64,000 bases of DNA. Origin: Actinomycetota bacterium. Lineage in GTDB: Bacteria; Actinomycetota; Thermoleophilia; BMS3ABIN01. Shown here one piece after another: positions 16,237 to 25,309 of this stretch (the first letter of the stretch is position 1; each line of letters begins with the position of its first letter). The position numbers were made by a program, and so were the translations under genes. Where the stretch lies: assembly GCA_016235065.1 (NCBI GenBank), contig JACRMB010000010.1, positions 275,321 through 339,320 of the forward strand, given 5' to 3'. The notes under the pieces were generated by a model. The model was given only the letters and a program-made list of their open reading frames with translations. It was not told where the DNA came from and ran no database searches.

Positions 16237-17460
16237 TCAGATCAACTCCTCGGGATAGGCCTTGCCGGAATGGATGGTCAGGTCGGAGCCGAGCAGTTCC
16301 TGTTGCGGCGAGAGCCTGATGCCGTAGGTCTTCTTGATGATGTAATAGGTCACGCTGGAGAAGACCAGGGCTATGGCGATGCAGATCAGGGTCCCGGCCA
16401 GCTGGGAGAAGAAGTTCACTCCGCCGATGCCGCCGAGGGCTTCGTAGCCGAAGATGCCGGCGGCGATCCCGCCCCAGGCTCCGCATAGCCCGTGCAGCGG
16501 CCATACGCCGAGGACATCGTCGATCCGGAGTTTCTCGTTCGCCCAGAGGAATCCCTTGACGAAGATCAGGCCGGCCACGGCGCCTACGGCGAGCGCGGCC
16601 AGGGGATGCATGATGTCGGAGCCGGCGCAGACTGCAACCAGTCCGGCGAGGGCGCCGTTATAGACGAAGACACTATCCCGTTTGGAGACCAGCACGGCGG
16701 AGAGCAGGCCGCCGCCCATGGCCAGCAGAGAGTTGGCAGCGACCAGCCCGGAAATGTTGGGCAGAGTTGCCGCGGAAGCGACGTTGAATCCAAACCAGCC
16801 AACCATCAGCAGCCAGCTGCCGAGGGCGACGAAGGGCACGCTATGGATCTGGAGTGGGCGGCTGTCGCCATTGACATATCTTCCCATGCGCGAACCGAGA
16901 AGCAGGATGCCGGGCAGCGCCAGCCAGCCTCCCATCGCATGGACGACGACCGAGCCGGCGTAATCGTGAAAACCGGCGCCGAATATGCCCGCGAGCCAGC
17001 CGTCAGGCGAACCCAGTTCGTTGAAGCGTCCCCAGACGAGTCCTTCGAAAAGTGGATAGGCGAAAGCGACGAAAACCGCGCCCGCCAGGACTTGCGGACC
17101 GAACTTCATCCGCTCGGCCACGCCGCCGCTGATGATGGCGGGGATGACCGCGGCGAAACAGAGCAGGAAGAAGAAGTGCGCCAGGTCATAGCCTGAGTCA
17201 TCTGAAATCAGGTCGGTTGCCTTGCCGAAGAAGGTTATGCCGTAGGCGATCGGGAAGCCGACCAGGAAATAGACAACTGTGGAAACCGCCCAGTCGGTGG
17301 GGATCTTGGTCAGGGCGTTGACTATGTTCTTCTTCCTGACGCTTCCGGCTTCGAGGAAGGCGAAGCCTGCGTGCATCGAGAAGATCAGCACAGCTCCCCA
17401 CAGCAGGAAGAAGACATTCCCGGCGCTGACATATGCGGTAAGACTTTCTGGTACGTTCAT
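16237..17460 (-). CDS. amtB: ammonium transporter AmtB, copy 1
   Basis: 407 residues, eleven predicted helices, no cleaved signal peptide. It conducts ammonium across the inner membrane. Family motifs include FAFLEAGSVRKKN, DYAGSVVVHAMGGWLAL and CGAWGGIAAGIFGYEA near the end. The ATG at 17460 has GGAG seven bases upstream; longer in-frame starts would run through the TGTACA promoter region. The adjacent glnK follows its stop with no gap, the classic amtB-glnK arrangement for PII gating. Confidence 0.94.
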   Translation of the reverse strand: MNVPESLTAYVSAGNVFFLLWGAVLIFSMHAGFAFLEAGSVRKKNIVNALTKIPTDWAVSTVVYFLVGFPIAYGITFFGKATDLISDDSGYDLAHFFFLLCFAAVIPAIISGGVAERMKFGPQVLAGAVFVAFAYPLFEGLVWGRFNELGSPDGWLAGIFGAGFHDYAGSVVVHAMGGWLALPGILLLGSRMGRYVNGDSRPLQIHSVPFVALGSWLLMVGWFGFNVASAATLPNISGLVAANSLLAMGGGLLSAVLVSKRDSVFVYNGALAGLVAVCAGSDIMHPLAALAVGAVAGLIFVKGFLWANEKLRIDDVLGVWPLHGLCGAWGGIAAGIFGYEALGGIGGVNFFSQLAGTLICIAIALVFSSVTYYIIKKTYGIRLSPQQELLGSDLTIHSGKAYPEELI

Positions 17461-17509
17461 GGGCCACTCCGTTGTCTGCTCCGACGCCTGAACACCAAAT
17501 ATGTGCAAA

Positions 17510-17630
17510 TGTACAAACTCAGACGCCTGAAGTTTCTCCAAATGAATGAGGCCGATTGTACAAAGGAGTGGCCTGGTAGTATTTATCCTCCTGTATACAA
17601 AGAAATTTTTTGTCTTGTACATGTGGCTAA
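17510..17630. promoter_or_regulatory. three TGTACA boxes upstream of amtB copy 1
   Basis: TGTACA at 17510-17515, the perfect palindrome TTGTACAA at 17556-17563, and TTGTACATGTGGCTAA at 17615-17630. The region is AT-rich and holds no gene. The same motifs lie before glnA and glnK copy 2. Confidence 0.5.
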
Positions 17631-17794
17631 TCAGAAGGTCTGCCAGTTTGGTTCGTAAAAGTGGCTTTGAGCAAGGCAATCCCTGTGCTGGTGCGGCTTA
17701 ACGGTTCTTCATATTCGGTTCACTCCATCTTCATACAGGGAGGGCACAATATTAATAACAGCAGGCCCGAGCGAGCCGCGGGATAGCGGTGAAT

Positions 17795-17810
17795 ATGGAA
17801 AACATTCCAT
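17795..17810. promoter_or_regulatory. palindrome ATGGAA-AACA-TTCCAT
   Basis: A 16-bp inverted repeat 30 bp before the start of the small secreted Cys/His peptide. It is a candidate operator; GGAA-Nx-TTCC sites occur in nitrogen control of some prokaryotes, but the 4-bp spacing differs from the known NrpR site. Confidence 0.35.
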
Positions 17811-17839
17811 GAGGGCCATGATTCAAGGAGAAAAACACC

Positions 17840-18040
17840 GTGAGAAAGTTAGCGCTGGTTTTGATCATAATGATAGTTTCCTCGCTGGGATCACCGTTTG
17901 TGTCTTCAGCGTTCGCCAAGGACAAGACCGATGAGGTAACTGTCGAGTGTAAGTGCCCAAACGGCAACCATTTTGGCCATTGCAATGACAAGAGACATCA
18001 CAAGGGTGGAGAGTGTGAGCACGAAGGTACTGACGACTGA
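17840..18040 (+). CDS. small secreted Cys/His-rich peptide
   Basis: 66 residues from a GTG start with AAGGAG nine bases upstream. Residues 1-26 are a clear signal peptide (basic start, hydrophobic core, SSAFA cleavage site). The ~40-residue mature part is polar with CKCP, GHC and GEC cysteines and several His, suggesting a metal-binding or disulfide-bonded exported peptide. It is the only plus-strand gene within the amtB/glnK island and has its own terminator. No family was recognised. Confidence 0.65.
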   Translation: MRKLALVLIIMIVSSLGSPFVSSAFAKDKTDEVTVECKCPNGNHFGHCNDKRHHKGGECEHEGTDD

Positions 18041-18074
18041 GCCTTAGCTGTTCTTTAAGTCAGTCAAAGAATGA

Positions 18075-18115
18075 AACAATAGAGGGGCGCGCCGAAGGCG
18101 CGCCCCTCTATTGTT
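18075..18115. terminator. 19-bp hairpin terminator
   Basis: AACAATAGAGGGGCGCGCC and its complement around GAA, between the small secreted peptide and amtB copy 2. It shares its core with the hairpin at 5632-5660. Confidence 0.7.
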
Positions 18116-18125
18116 CTTATACGCT

Positions 18126-18198
18126 GCGTTTTCTGTTCTTCGTTCCTGCTGTGTTTTCTTTCTTCGTTCCTGCTGCGTTTTCTTTTCTTCGTTCCTGT
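18126..18198. repeat. 24-25-bp tandem repeat, 3 copies
   Basis: Units GCGTTTTCTGTTCTTCGTTCC.. start at 18126, 18151 and 18175 with minor variation. The array lies ~40 bp past the stop of amtB copy 2 (minus strand). Confidence 0.75.
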
Positions 18199-18239
18199 AG
18201 GAGCCTTCTGTCCTGCACTCACACAGGATTATTTGTGTC

Positions 18240-19727
18240 CTATGTTCCCGCCGGAGTCGGTTTGCCGGTTGTGACAGGTGCCACCGGAGTGCGCAGGCGG
18301 TCGGCGATGGTCGCGCCGTCACTGCCGTCATCGGGGCCGACGAAGTGCTCAGGATAGCCCCACATCCCATGCTCGGCGAAGTCTGAACCCATGAGTTCCT
18401 GCTCCGGGGTCAAACGGATGCCGACTGCGGCTTTCAGTCCGTAGAAGACGATGCCTGAGGCAACCAGTACGAAAGCGAATACCGCGCCGATACCCAGAGC
18501 CTGTACGCCCAGCTGATGCATACCGCCACCGTAGAACAGTCCAGGGGAACCAACGCCCAGCTTTTCCACCAGGTCCGGGGTGGCGAAGAGGCCGACGGCC
18601 ATCGTGCCCCAGATTCCTGAGATGCCGTGGCAGGACAGGGCGCCGATCGGATCGTCGATCCTGATGCGGTCGATGGCGAGGACCATGACGACCATCAGGC
18701 CACCGGCGATAGCGCCGATGATGACAGCCGCCCAGGGCTCGACGAAGCCGGAGCCGGCGGTGATCGCGACAAGTGCTGCGATGGCGCCATTCGCCGTCAT
18801 GCCGATGTCAGGCTTGCCCATGATGAGCCAGGCCATCGCCATGGCAGCCAGCACGCCCGCCGCCGCCGCCATATTGGTGGTCACGGCTACGTCAGTGAAG
18901 CTCAGGTCCATGGCGTTCAGAGTGCTGCCGGGGTTGAATCCGAACCAGCCGAGCCAGAGGATGACTACACCCAGCAGGGCCATCGGCATGCTGTGGCCGG
19001 GAATCGGGCGTGGTTTGCCTTCACGCGAGTACTTTCCTATCCTCGGCCCCAGGGCCAGGGCGCCGACCAGGGCCGAAGTCGCGCCGACCAGGTGGACGAC
19101 CGTCGAACCTGCGAAATCCTGCATACCCAGCTCTGCCAGCCAGCCGCCGCCCCAGATCCAGTGGCCCACGACCGGATAGATAATGGCCGAAAAGACGATG
19201 CCAAATACGAAATAGACCACCATCTTGGTGCGCTCGAGCAGGGCGCCGTAAACGATGGCCAGCGACACGGCCGCGAAGGCGAACTCGAACAGGAACTTGG
19301 CGTTGATAGCGACGTTACTGTAAGCCAGTGAGGCGAACACGGTGTTGGTGTCGTCCGGCGCCACGTTCAGGAACCAGCCGCTGGATCCGGCGAAACCGGA
19401 ACCGGTGCCGAAAGCGATGGCAAAGCCGACGGCCCAGAAGACCAGGGCGGACAGTGACAGGTTCACCAGGATCTTCCAGGCGATGTGCCCGGCGTTCTTG
19501 GCCCGCGTAAAACCGACCTCGAGCGTGAAGAATCCCGCCTGCATGAAGAAGACCAGGAAAGCGGCCAGCATCACCCAGACGGTGTCGATCGCGATGGACT
19601 CGGCCGATACTTCCGCATCCTGAGCGAACGCTAGCGACGGCAACATGAGCACAAGTGCTGTGGCGATCGAGACCGCGCCCATCATCAGTAACTTTCTCCA
19701 ACCAAATATGCTTCTAAGTAAATCCAT
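18240..19727 (-). CDS. amtB: ammonium transporter AmtB, copy 2
   Basis: 495 residues. Unlike copy 1 it starts with a signal peptide (about 1-36, ending SLAFAQD). Eleven helices follow, with MQAGFFTLEVGFTRAKN, DFAGSTVVHLVGATSALVG and CHGISGIWGTMAVGLFATP. The C-terminal tail (~50 residues beyond the last helix) is longer than in copy 1 and ends in a Pro/Thr/Val-rich stretch. It is preceded 30 bp upstream by glnK copy 2, so here the order is glnK-amtB. Confidence 0.94.
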   Translation of the reverse strand: MDLLRSIFGWRKLLMMGAVSIATALVLMLPSLAFAQDAEVSAESIAIDTVWVMLAAFLVFFMQAGFFTLEVGFTRAKNAGHIAWKILVNLSLSALVFWAVGFAIAFGTGSGFAGSSGWFLNVAPDDTNTVFASLAYSNVAINAKFLFEFAFAAVSLAIVYGALLERTKMVVYFVFGIVFSAIIYPVVGHWIWGGGWLAELGMQDFAGSTVVHLVGATSALVGALALGPRIGKYSREGKPRPIPGHSMPMALLGVVILWLGWFGFNPGSTLNAMDLSFTDVAVTTNMAAAAGVLAAMAMAWLIMGKPDIGMTANGAIAALVAITAGSGFVEPWAAVIIGAIAGGLMVVMVLAIDRIRIDDPIGALSCHGISGIWGTMAVGLFATPDLVEKLGVGSPGLFYGGGMHQLGVQALGIGAVFAFVLVASGIVFYGLKAAVGIRLTPEQELMGSDFAEHGMWGYPEHFVGPDDGSDGATIADRLRTPVAPVTTGKPTPAGT

Positions 19728-19757
19728 GATTTTTCCCTCCTTAAGATTGAGCGCGGT

Positions 19758-20096
19758 TTACAGGACCTCGGAACCGGTCTCGCCGGTCCTTATCCTCATG
19801 GCGAACTCAACCGGGGTTACGAATATTTTGCCGTCGCCGATATCACCGGTTCGGGCTGCCTCCCCGATAGTTGCGACTACCTTGTCTACTATCTCGTCCT
19901 CAACCACCGTCTCGACTTTGACCTTCGGCCGCAGGTTGATCGTGACCCTGGCGCCGCGATAGGTCTCCGTATAACCCTTCTGGCGGCCGAAACCCTTGAT
20001 TTCGGTAAAACTCATGCCCTCAACTCCGAGTGAATCCAGGGCGTCACGCACTTCCTCCACCTTTTCATGCCGGATGAATGCCTCTACTTTCTTCAT
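19758..20096 (-). CDS. glnK: PII signal protein, GlnK paralogue 2
   Basis: 112 residues beginning MKKVEAFIRHEKVEEV. The ATG at 20096 has a strong AGGAGGTGA upstream. The T-loop GFGRQKGYTETYRG keeps Tyr46 and Arg47, but position 51 is Val (RGARV), so uridylylation or adenylylation at Tyr51 is impossible. The B-loop TGDIGDGKIF is intact. It is the first gene of the glnK-amtB pair and lies below four TGTACA-type boxes. Confidence 0.94.
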   Translation of the reverse strand: MKKVEAFIRHEKVEEVRDALDSLGVEGMSFTEIKGFGRQKGYTETYRGARVTINLRPKVKVETVVEDEIVDKVVATIGEAARTGDIGDGKIFVTPVEFAMRIRTGETGSEVL

Positions 20097-20146
20097 GCTG
20101 CTCACCTCCTGTGTATCGCGAATGGACAAGCCGGTTGCCGCCGGAC

Positions 20147-20310
20147 TTGTACTTTTGTCTTTGTACACTTTGGAGTTTAGACAGCGGCAGATTTTTGTTC
20201 GTTAGACAAAGGGAGCAATTTTGCAGGAATAGTTTGTACATGTGTGAAAGCCCGCGCAGGATTTAATGTGTGCTCGATTGAAAGGTGTGATCTGTGCACG
20301 GGCGTGTACA
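20147..20310. promoter_or_regulatory. TGTACA-type boxes upstream of glnK copy 2
   Basis: TTGTAC at 20147, TTTGTACACTTTGG at 20160, TTTGTACATGTGTG at 20233 and TGTACA at 20305, in an AT-rich gene-free stretch 50-210 bp before the start. Confidence 0.5.
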
Positions 20311-20317
20311 ATGTAAA

Positions 20318-20348
20318 GGGACCCCGTCTGCGGCAACAGAGGGGTCCC
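20318..20348. terminator. GGGACCCC hairpin
   Basis: GGGACCCC-G-TCTG / CAGA-GGGGTCCC with loop CGGCAA, between the ArsB/NhaD permease gene and the glnK-amtB promoter. It probably ends the permease transcript. Confidence 0.6.
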
Positions 20349-20370
20349 TCAGGAGGGGTGTCTTCTATAT

Positions 20371-20503
20371 GGCCGCGCCCGGTTTTTGCTTTCGTCGCGC
20401 CGGGATGCCGCTTAACGCGCCGCCCGGATGTCGCTTTTCGCGCCGCCCGGATTTTGCTTTCGCGCCGCCCGGATTTTGCTTTCGTGCCGCCCGTGCCTCG
20501 CGA
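20371..20503. repeat. 22-24-bp GC-rich tandem repeat, ~5-6 degenerate copies
   Basis: Units of the type CGCGCCGCCCGGATTTTGCTTT repeat up to the TAG stop of the permease gene at 20504. There are no spacers of unique sequence, so it is not a CRISPR array. Confidence 0.8.
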
Positions 20504-21814
20504 CTAGTAGTAACGCAACCAGACATACAGCGTGCAGATGACCATCGATTCCAGCATCAGCGGCAGGCCGTAAAGGGTGAACCGTTTGAAACTGATGTGA
20601 TGGCCATGCTTCTCGCCGATGCCGGAAGCGATCACATTGGCGCTGGCGCCGATCAGGGTACCGTTGCCGCCCAGGCAGGCGCCTAGGGCCAGCGACCACC
20701 ACACCGGCATCAGCCCTTCCTGATGTAGAAGCGCCGTGCCCTCCTGCCCCGGCCACATCCCCTGGGCCATGTCGACAACCATCGAATTCATCGTGGCGAC
20801 ATAGGGGATGTTGTCGACGATCGCCGAAGCGAACGCAGAGAACCAGAGTGTGAACATGGAAGTGGCAAACAGGCTGCCTCTGGTCAGGTCCAGCATCTCT
20901 TCAGATAATTGCTCGATCACTCCTGTCCGCACCAGCGCTCCAACCATGACGAAGAGACCGGCGAAGAACAGTATGGTCGGCCATTCGACTCCGCGCAGGA
21001 TCTCCCGCGGATCCTGGCGGCCCCAGAGCGTAAGCAGGGCGGCGCCGCTCATGGCGATCGTGGCAGGTTTCAGCCCGAGTGAGCTGTGAAAGACAAAGCC
21101 GAGGATAGTCAGGGCGAGCACGAAAAGGCTCTTCTTCATCAGTGAGGAATCGGTGATCGAACCCCGGTGGTCCATGCTCATGATCTGGTCTCGCTGTTCG
21201 GCGGTGGTAGTGAAGTGGCGCCGGAATATCAGCCTGATGGTGATCAGGTAGACCACCATGATCAGGACGATCACCGGTAAAAGGTTATAGATGAAATCCA
21301 TGAAGGTCAGCTCGGCGCGGCTGGCGATCATGATGTTGGGCGGATCACCGATGAGCGTGGCGGCGCCGCCGATGTTAGACGCTATCGCTTCCGTTATCAG
21401 GAAGGGGATGGCATCGACTTTCAGGGTCGAGGCGATGACGATGGTAACCGGAGCGATCAGCAGAATCGTGGTTACGTTGTCGAGAAACGCCGACAGGACC
21501 GCGGTTATCAAAGTCAGCAGAATCATGATGCGGAGCGGATGGCCTTTCGCCAGCCTGGCGGCCCAGACCGCCAGCCATTCGAAGAGCCCGGTCTTCATGG
21601 CGATGTTGACGATGATCATCATCCCCATCAGCAGGAAGATGACGTTGAAGTCGATGCCGAGGTCCTGGGAGAAGAAGCTTCCCCGCTGTTCGATTATCCC
21701 CAGCAACATCATAATCGATGCCGCAGCCAGGGCCACGACTGTCTTGTGGACTTTCTCCGTGGCGATCAGAACGAACGAGCCAAGGAATATGCCTGATACG
21801 AGGATAGCCTGCAT
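20504..21814 (-). CDS. ArsB/NhaD-family (ion transporter superfamily) permease
   Basis: 436 residues with about eleven helices. The conserved core SAFLDNVTTILLIAPVTI and ASNIGGAATLIGDPPNIMI (residues ~113-165) and a second copy-like segment SAIVDNIPYVATM and GGNGTLIGASANVIA near the C-terminus are typical of ArsB/NhaD/SLC13-like permeases. The substrate could be Na+/H+, arsenite or a dicarboxylate. No arsenate reductase or ArsR gene is nearby. It sits between amtB-glnK pairs on the same strand. Confidence 0.88.
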   Translation of the reverse strand: MQAILVSGIFLGSFVLIATEKVHKTVVALAAASIMMLLGIIEQRGSFFSQDLGIDFNVIFLLMGMMIIVNIAMKTGLFEWLAVWAARLAKGHPLRIMILLTLITAVLSAFLDNVTTILLIAPVTIVIASTLKVDAIPFLITEAIASNIGGAATLIGDPPNIMIASRAELTFMDFIYNLLPVIVLIMVVYLITIRLIFRRHFTTTAEQRDQIMSMDHRGSITDSSLMKKSLFVLALTILGFVFHSSLGLKPATIAMSGAALLTLWGRQDPREILRGVEWPTILFFAGLFVMVGALVRTGVIEQLSEEMLDLTRGSLFATSMFTLWFSAFASAIVDNIPYVATMNSMVVDMAQGMWPGQEGTALLHQEGLMPVWWSLALGACLGGNGTLIGASANVIASGIGEKHGHHISFKRFTLYGLPLMLESMVICTLYVWLRYY

Positions 21815-21834
21815 TTGTTGAATCCGTTCTTTGT

Positions 21835-21867
21835 GGGGGTCGCCCGAGATTGCCCCGGGCGGCCCCC
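21835..21867. terminator. GGGGGtCGCCCG hairpin between glnK copy 3 and the permease
   Basis: A 12-bp GC stem with a T/G mismatch-type position and no U tract. It may be a partial terminator or 3' stabiliser for the amtB-glnK copy 3 transcript. Confidence 0.5.
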
Positions 21868-21899
21868 GAATTGCTATCTGAGTGTGACTTTCAGATCAC

Positions 21900-22238
21900 T
21901 TACAGGGCGTCATCGCCGCTGTTGCCGGTCCTGATAGCGACTGCCTCTTCGATGTTGGACACGAAGATCTTGCCATCGCCGATCTCGCCGGTCTTTGCTT
22001 CCGCGCGGATCGTTTCCACGACCATCGGAGCCATGGCGTCCGTGACGACTATCGAGAGCATGAGCTTGGGATTGAGGAAAACCTCTCGTTTGCTACCTCT
22101 CCAGGTCTCCGTGTATCCCTTCTGCTTGCCGAACCCTTTGACTTCAAGGACAGTCATGCCCTGCACACCGGCTTCGTTCAGCTTGGTCTTGATGTCATCG
22201 AGCTTGATATGCCTGATTATGGCTTCTATCTTTTTCAT
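21900..22238 (-). CDS. glnK: PII signal protein, GlnK paralogue 3
   Basis: 112 residues, MKKIEAIIRHIKLDDIK. The T-loop GFGKQKGYTETWRGSKREV has Trp at position 46 and Arg at 51, so neither usual tyrosine is present, while the AmtB-plugging Arg47 is retained. The B-loop TGEIGDGKIF is canonical. Its start overlaps the stop of amtB copy 3 by four bases (ATGA), giving tight translational coupling. Confidence 0.94.
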   Translation of the reverse strand: MKKIEAIIRHIKLDDIKTKLNEAGVQGMTVLEVKGFGKQKGYTETWRGSKREVFLNPKLMLSIVVTDAMAPMVVETIRAEAKTGEIGDGKIFVSNIEEAVAIRTGNSGDDAL

Positions 22239-23884
22239 TCCGTCACCACCTTGGTGCTCGGCTTGACCGTGGCGACAGGTGTGTGGGAACCGCCAGTCGC
22301 GTGTGAGACGGGATCAGGCAGCGAGAAGTCCGGGTAGGCCAGGACGCCGATCTCGGGCAGATCCAGGCCCTGGATCTCATCTTCCGCGGAGACCCTGATG
22401 CCAAGCGTGGCGTCCAGCACCTTGAAGAAGACGTAGCTTCCACCGAAGGCCAGCACTATCACCGCGCCGGCGCCCAGCAGCTGCGCGGCCATCTGACCGC
22501 CGCCGCCGTAGAGCAGGCCGGTTACGTTACTGGCGATGCCGTTGAAGCCGGCGCCGTAGGTGCCGTCGGCAAAGATGCCGAGAGCCAGCACGCCCCAGAG
22601 CCCGTTGACTCCGTGCACCGCGACGGCGCCGACGGGATCGTCCACTTTCATGACGCGCTCGATGAAGAGCACCGCACCGACGACCAGGAAGCCGCCGATA
22701 GTGCCGATCAGAAGTGCAGCCCATGGCGCCACGAATGCACAGGGAGCGGTGATCGCTACCAGACCCGCCAGAGTGCCATTGGCGGTCATCGAGATATCCG
22801 GCTTGCCGAATACCTTCCACATGGTGAACATCGCGGTCAGTCCGCCGGCAGCCGCGGCCAGGAAGGTGTTGGCGATGATCACCGACAGCCTCAGGTCGCC
22901 ACCGGAAAGGGTGCTGGCGCCGTTAAAGCCGATCCAGCCGAAGGCGAGGATGAGCGTTCCCAGAACCGCCATCGGGATGTGATGGCCAGGGATGGCATTG
23001 GGGCTGCCGTCCTTGTTGAACTTGCCGATGCGCGGACCGAGGACGATGGCGCCAGCCAGTGCCGTCAGGCCGCCCATGGCATGCACGACCGAAGAGCCAG
23101 CAAAGTCGAGATAGCCGTTACCCCAGCCGAGGTTGTTTCCCAGCTGGGCCAGCCAGCCTCCGCCCCATACCCAGTTGCCGAACAGCGGGTAGAGGAACAT
23201 GGACATGAAGAATCCGAAGATGATGAATGACGAGAACTTCCAGCGCTCGGCCATGGAACCGGTCGGGATGGTCGCGGCTGTATCCATGAAGACCATCTGG
23301 AACAGGAAGAACGCCAGGATGCCTACATCATAAAGACCATTGCCGAAGAGGCCGCTGGTGCCGAAGATGCCCCAGCCCTTGGTTATCTCCACCATGCCGT
23401 CGAGGTTGGCGATCCCGCCCAGCGTCGCCAGATGGCCAAGACCGCCGAACATTATCGGGAAACCGACTGTGAAAAAGCCGATGACACCGATGAGGAAGAC
23501 CACGAAATTCATCGACATGGTATGGGCCGCATTCTTGGCCCTGGTGAAACCTGCCTCGACCAGCGCAAAACCGGCCTGCATGAAGAAGACCAGGGCAAAA
23601 CCCATGATCAGCCATACATAGTTGAGGGATACCTTGCTGTGACCGACTTCCTCGGCCAGGCTCTCAACAGTTGGATCTTCACCTGCCAGCGTCGATGCCA
23701 GGTCGGCAGATGTGCCTGTGGCGGCGCCGTTGGGATCGGTGGCGATAACCTCAGTCTCTTCGACTGCCACCGCTGCGGTGTCATCGGTTGCTGCCGGCTC
23801 CTCCTCCGCGAAGGCGACGCCGCCCAGCGAGAAAAAAACCAGCAACATCGCCACGATGAGAAATATCTTTGTAGCTCTGCTCAT
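22235..23884 (-). CDS. amtB: ammonium transporter AmtB, copy 3
   Basis: 549 residues from the ATG at 23884, which has GGAGGAG upstream. A signal peptide (~1-25, GGVAFAEEE) is followed by an unusual acidic, Thr/Ala-rich segment (~26-75) before the first AmtB helix; the mature core then follows the family (FMQAGFALVEAGFTRAKN, DFAGSSVVHAMGGLTALAG, VHGVNGLWGVLALGIFADG). The acidic extracytoplasmic extension is absent from copies 1 and 2. It forms an operon with glnK copy 3. No TGTACA box was found upstream. Confidence 0.94.
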   Translation of the reverse strand: MSRATKIFLIVAMLLVFFSLGGVAFAEEEPAATDDTAAVAVEETEVIATDPNGAATGTSADLASTLAGEDPTVESLAEEVGHSKVSLNYVWLIMGFALVFFMQAGFALVEAGFTRAKNAAHTMSMNFVVFLIGVIGFFTVGFPIMFGGLGHLATLGGIANLDGMVEITKGWGIFGTSGLFGNGLYDVGILAFFLFQMVFMDTAATIPTGSMAERWKFSSFIIFGFFMSMFLYPLFGNWVWGGGWLAQLGNNLGWGNGYLDFAGSSVVHAMGGLTALAGAIVLGPRIGKFNKDGSPNAIPGHHIPMAVLGTLILAFGWIGFNGASTLSGGDLRLSVIIANTFLAAAAGGLTAMFTMWKVFGKPDISMTANGTLAGLVAITAPCAFVAPWAALLIGTIGGFLVVGAVLFIERVMKVDDPVGAVAVHGVNGLWGVLALGIFADGTYGAGFNGIASNVTGLLYGGGGQMAAQLLGAGAVIVLAFGGSYVFFKVLDATLGIRVSAEDEIQGLDLPEIGVLAYPDFSLPDPVSHATGGSHTPVATVKPSTKVVTE

Positions 23885-23900
23885 AACTCCTCCTGATGGT

Positions 23901-23973
23901 TCCCCGGGGGACATGATCATTCGTGTCCCCGGACTAATAAGGTTTTAAGGACTCGATGAAATCGCGTCCCCGG
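23901..23973. repeat. composite REP-like element A
   Basis: A GGGGACA-TGATCATTCG-TGTCCCC palindrome is followed by a TAATAAGGTTTTAAGG spacer and a second degenerate palindrome (GATGAAATCGCGTCCCC). A related composite lies at 25310-25420, between nifH and nifI1. Confidence 0.75.
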
Positions 23974-24104
23974 CCAGTCGGCTGCGTCGAATGCCTTTCC
24001 GCTCACCTCCTTGTCGTATGTGGCAGCCTTGGCAAAATGATAGCCAGAGGACAAACGGCAATCGCTATCCGGGGGGATAAAAAAGAGGGCGGTTTGTTAT
24101 ACGG

Positions 24105-24121
24105 AACTGATTTATACAGTT
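24105..24121. promoter_or_regulatory. AACTG-N7-CAGTT inverted repeat in the nif upstream region
   Basis: A short inverted repeat in the most AT-rich part of the ~590-bp gap before nifH, a place where the nif promoter could lie. No clear -35/-10 pair and no sigma54 -24/-12 element was recognised. Confidence 0.3.
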
Positions 24122-24261
24122 GACTTCACGGTTTTATTTAGACAGATGGCGAAGCTGTGCGGGAAGGCGTTATCCATACAACCAAAGAGCCGGAACCATC
24201 GCGCGAAGATCACCCGGAACCACGGGCAGAGGATATCCATGACAATCCATAAGCCGCCGAC

Positions 24262-24326
24262 TTGCCCTGCCGACTTGCCCTGCCGCGTTGACCTGCCGTC
24301 TTGACATGCCGCCTTGCTCTGCCACC
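24262..24326. repeat. 13-bp tandem repeat, 5 copies, upstream of nifH
   Basis: Units TTGCCCTGCCGAC, TTGCCCTGCCGCG, TTGACCTGCCGTC, TTGACATGCCGCC and TTGCTCTGCCACC follow head to tail, ending ~150 bp before the nifH start. The remaining gene-free sequence here shows nothing else. Confidence 0.8.
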
Positions 24327-24396
24327 TTCCCCTCCCCTATGAGTACGCCCACACCCGGTTCTTCCCCGCGTATCAACGCGGCACCTCAAAGTTTAG

Positions 24397-25305
<909 letters not shown>

Positions 25306-25309
25306 TATG

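Noticed and set aside
17461..17679. N-terminal extension of amtB copy 1 to the codon at 17679
   Set aside because: It would translate the TGTACA promoter region into non-conserved sequence; the ATG at 17460 has an SD and the family start.
20371..20503. Possible CRISPR array
   Set aside because: Units are head-to-tail without unique spacers and are degenerate; no cas gene is near.
24014..24040. Sigma54 -24/-12 promoter before nifH (TGGCAGCCTTGGCAAA)
   Set aside because: The GG-GC spacing is one base short and the match is poor; no NifA or RpoN context is visible.
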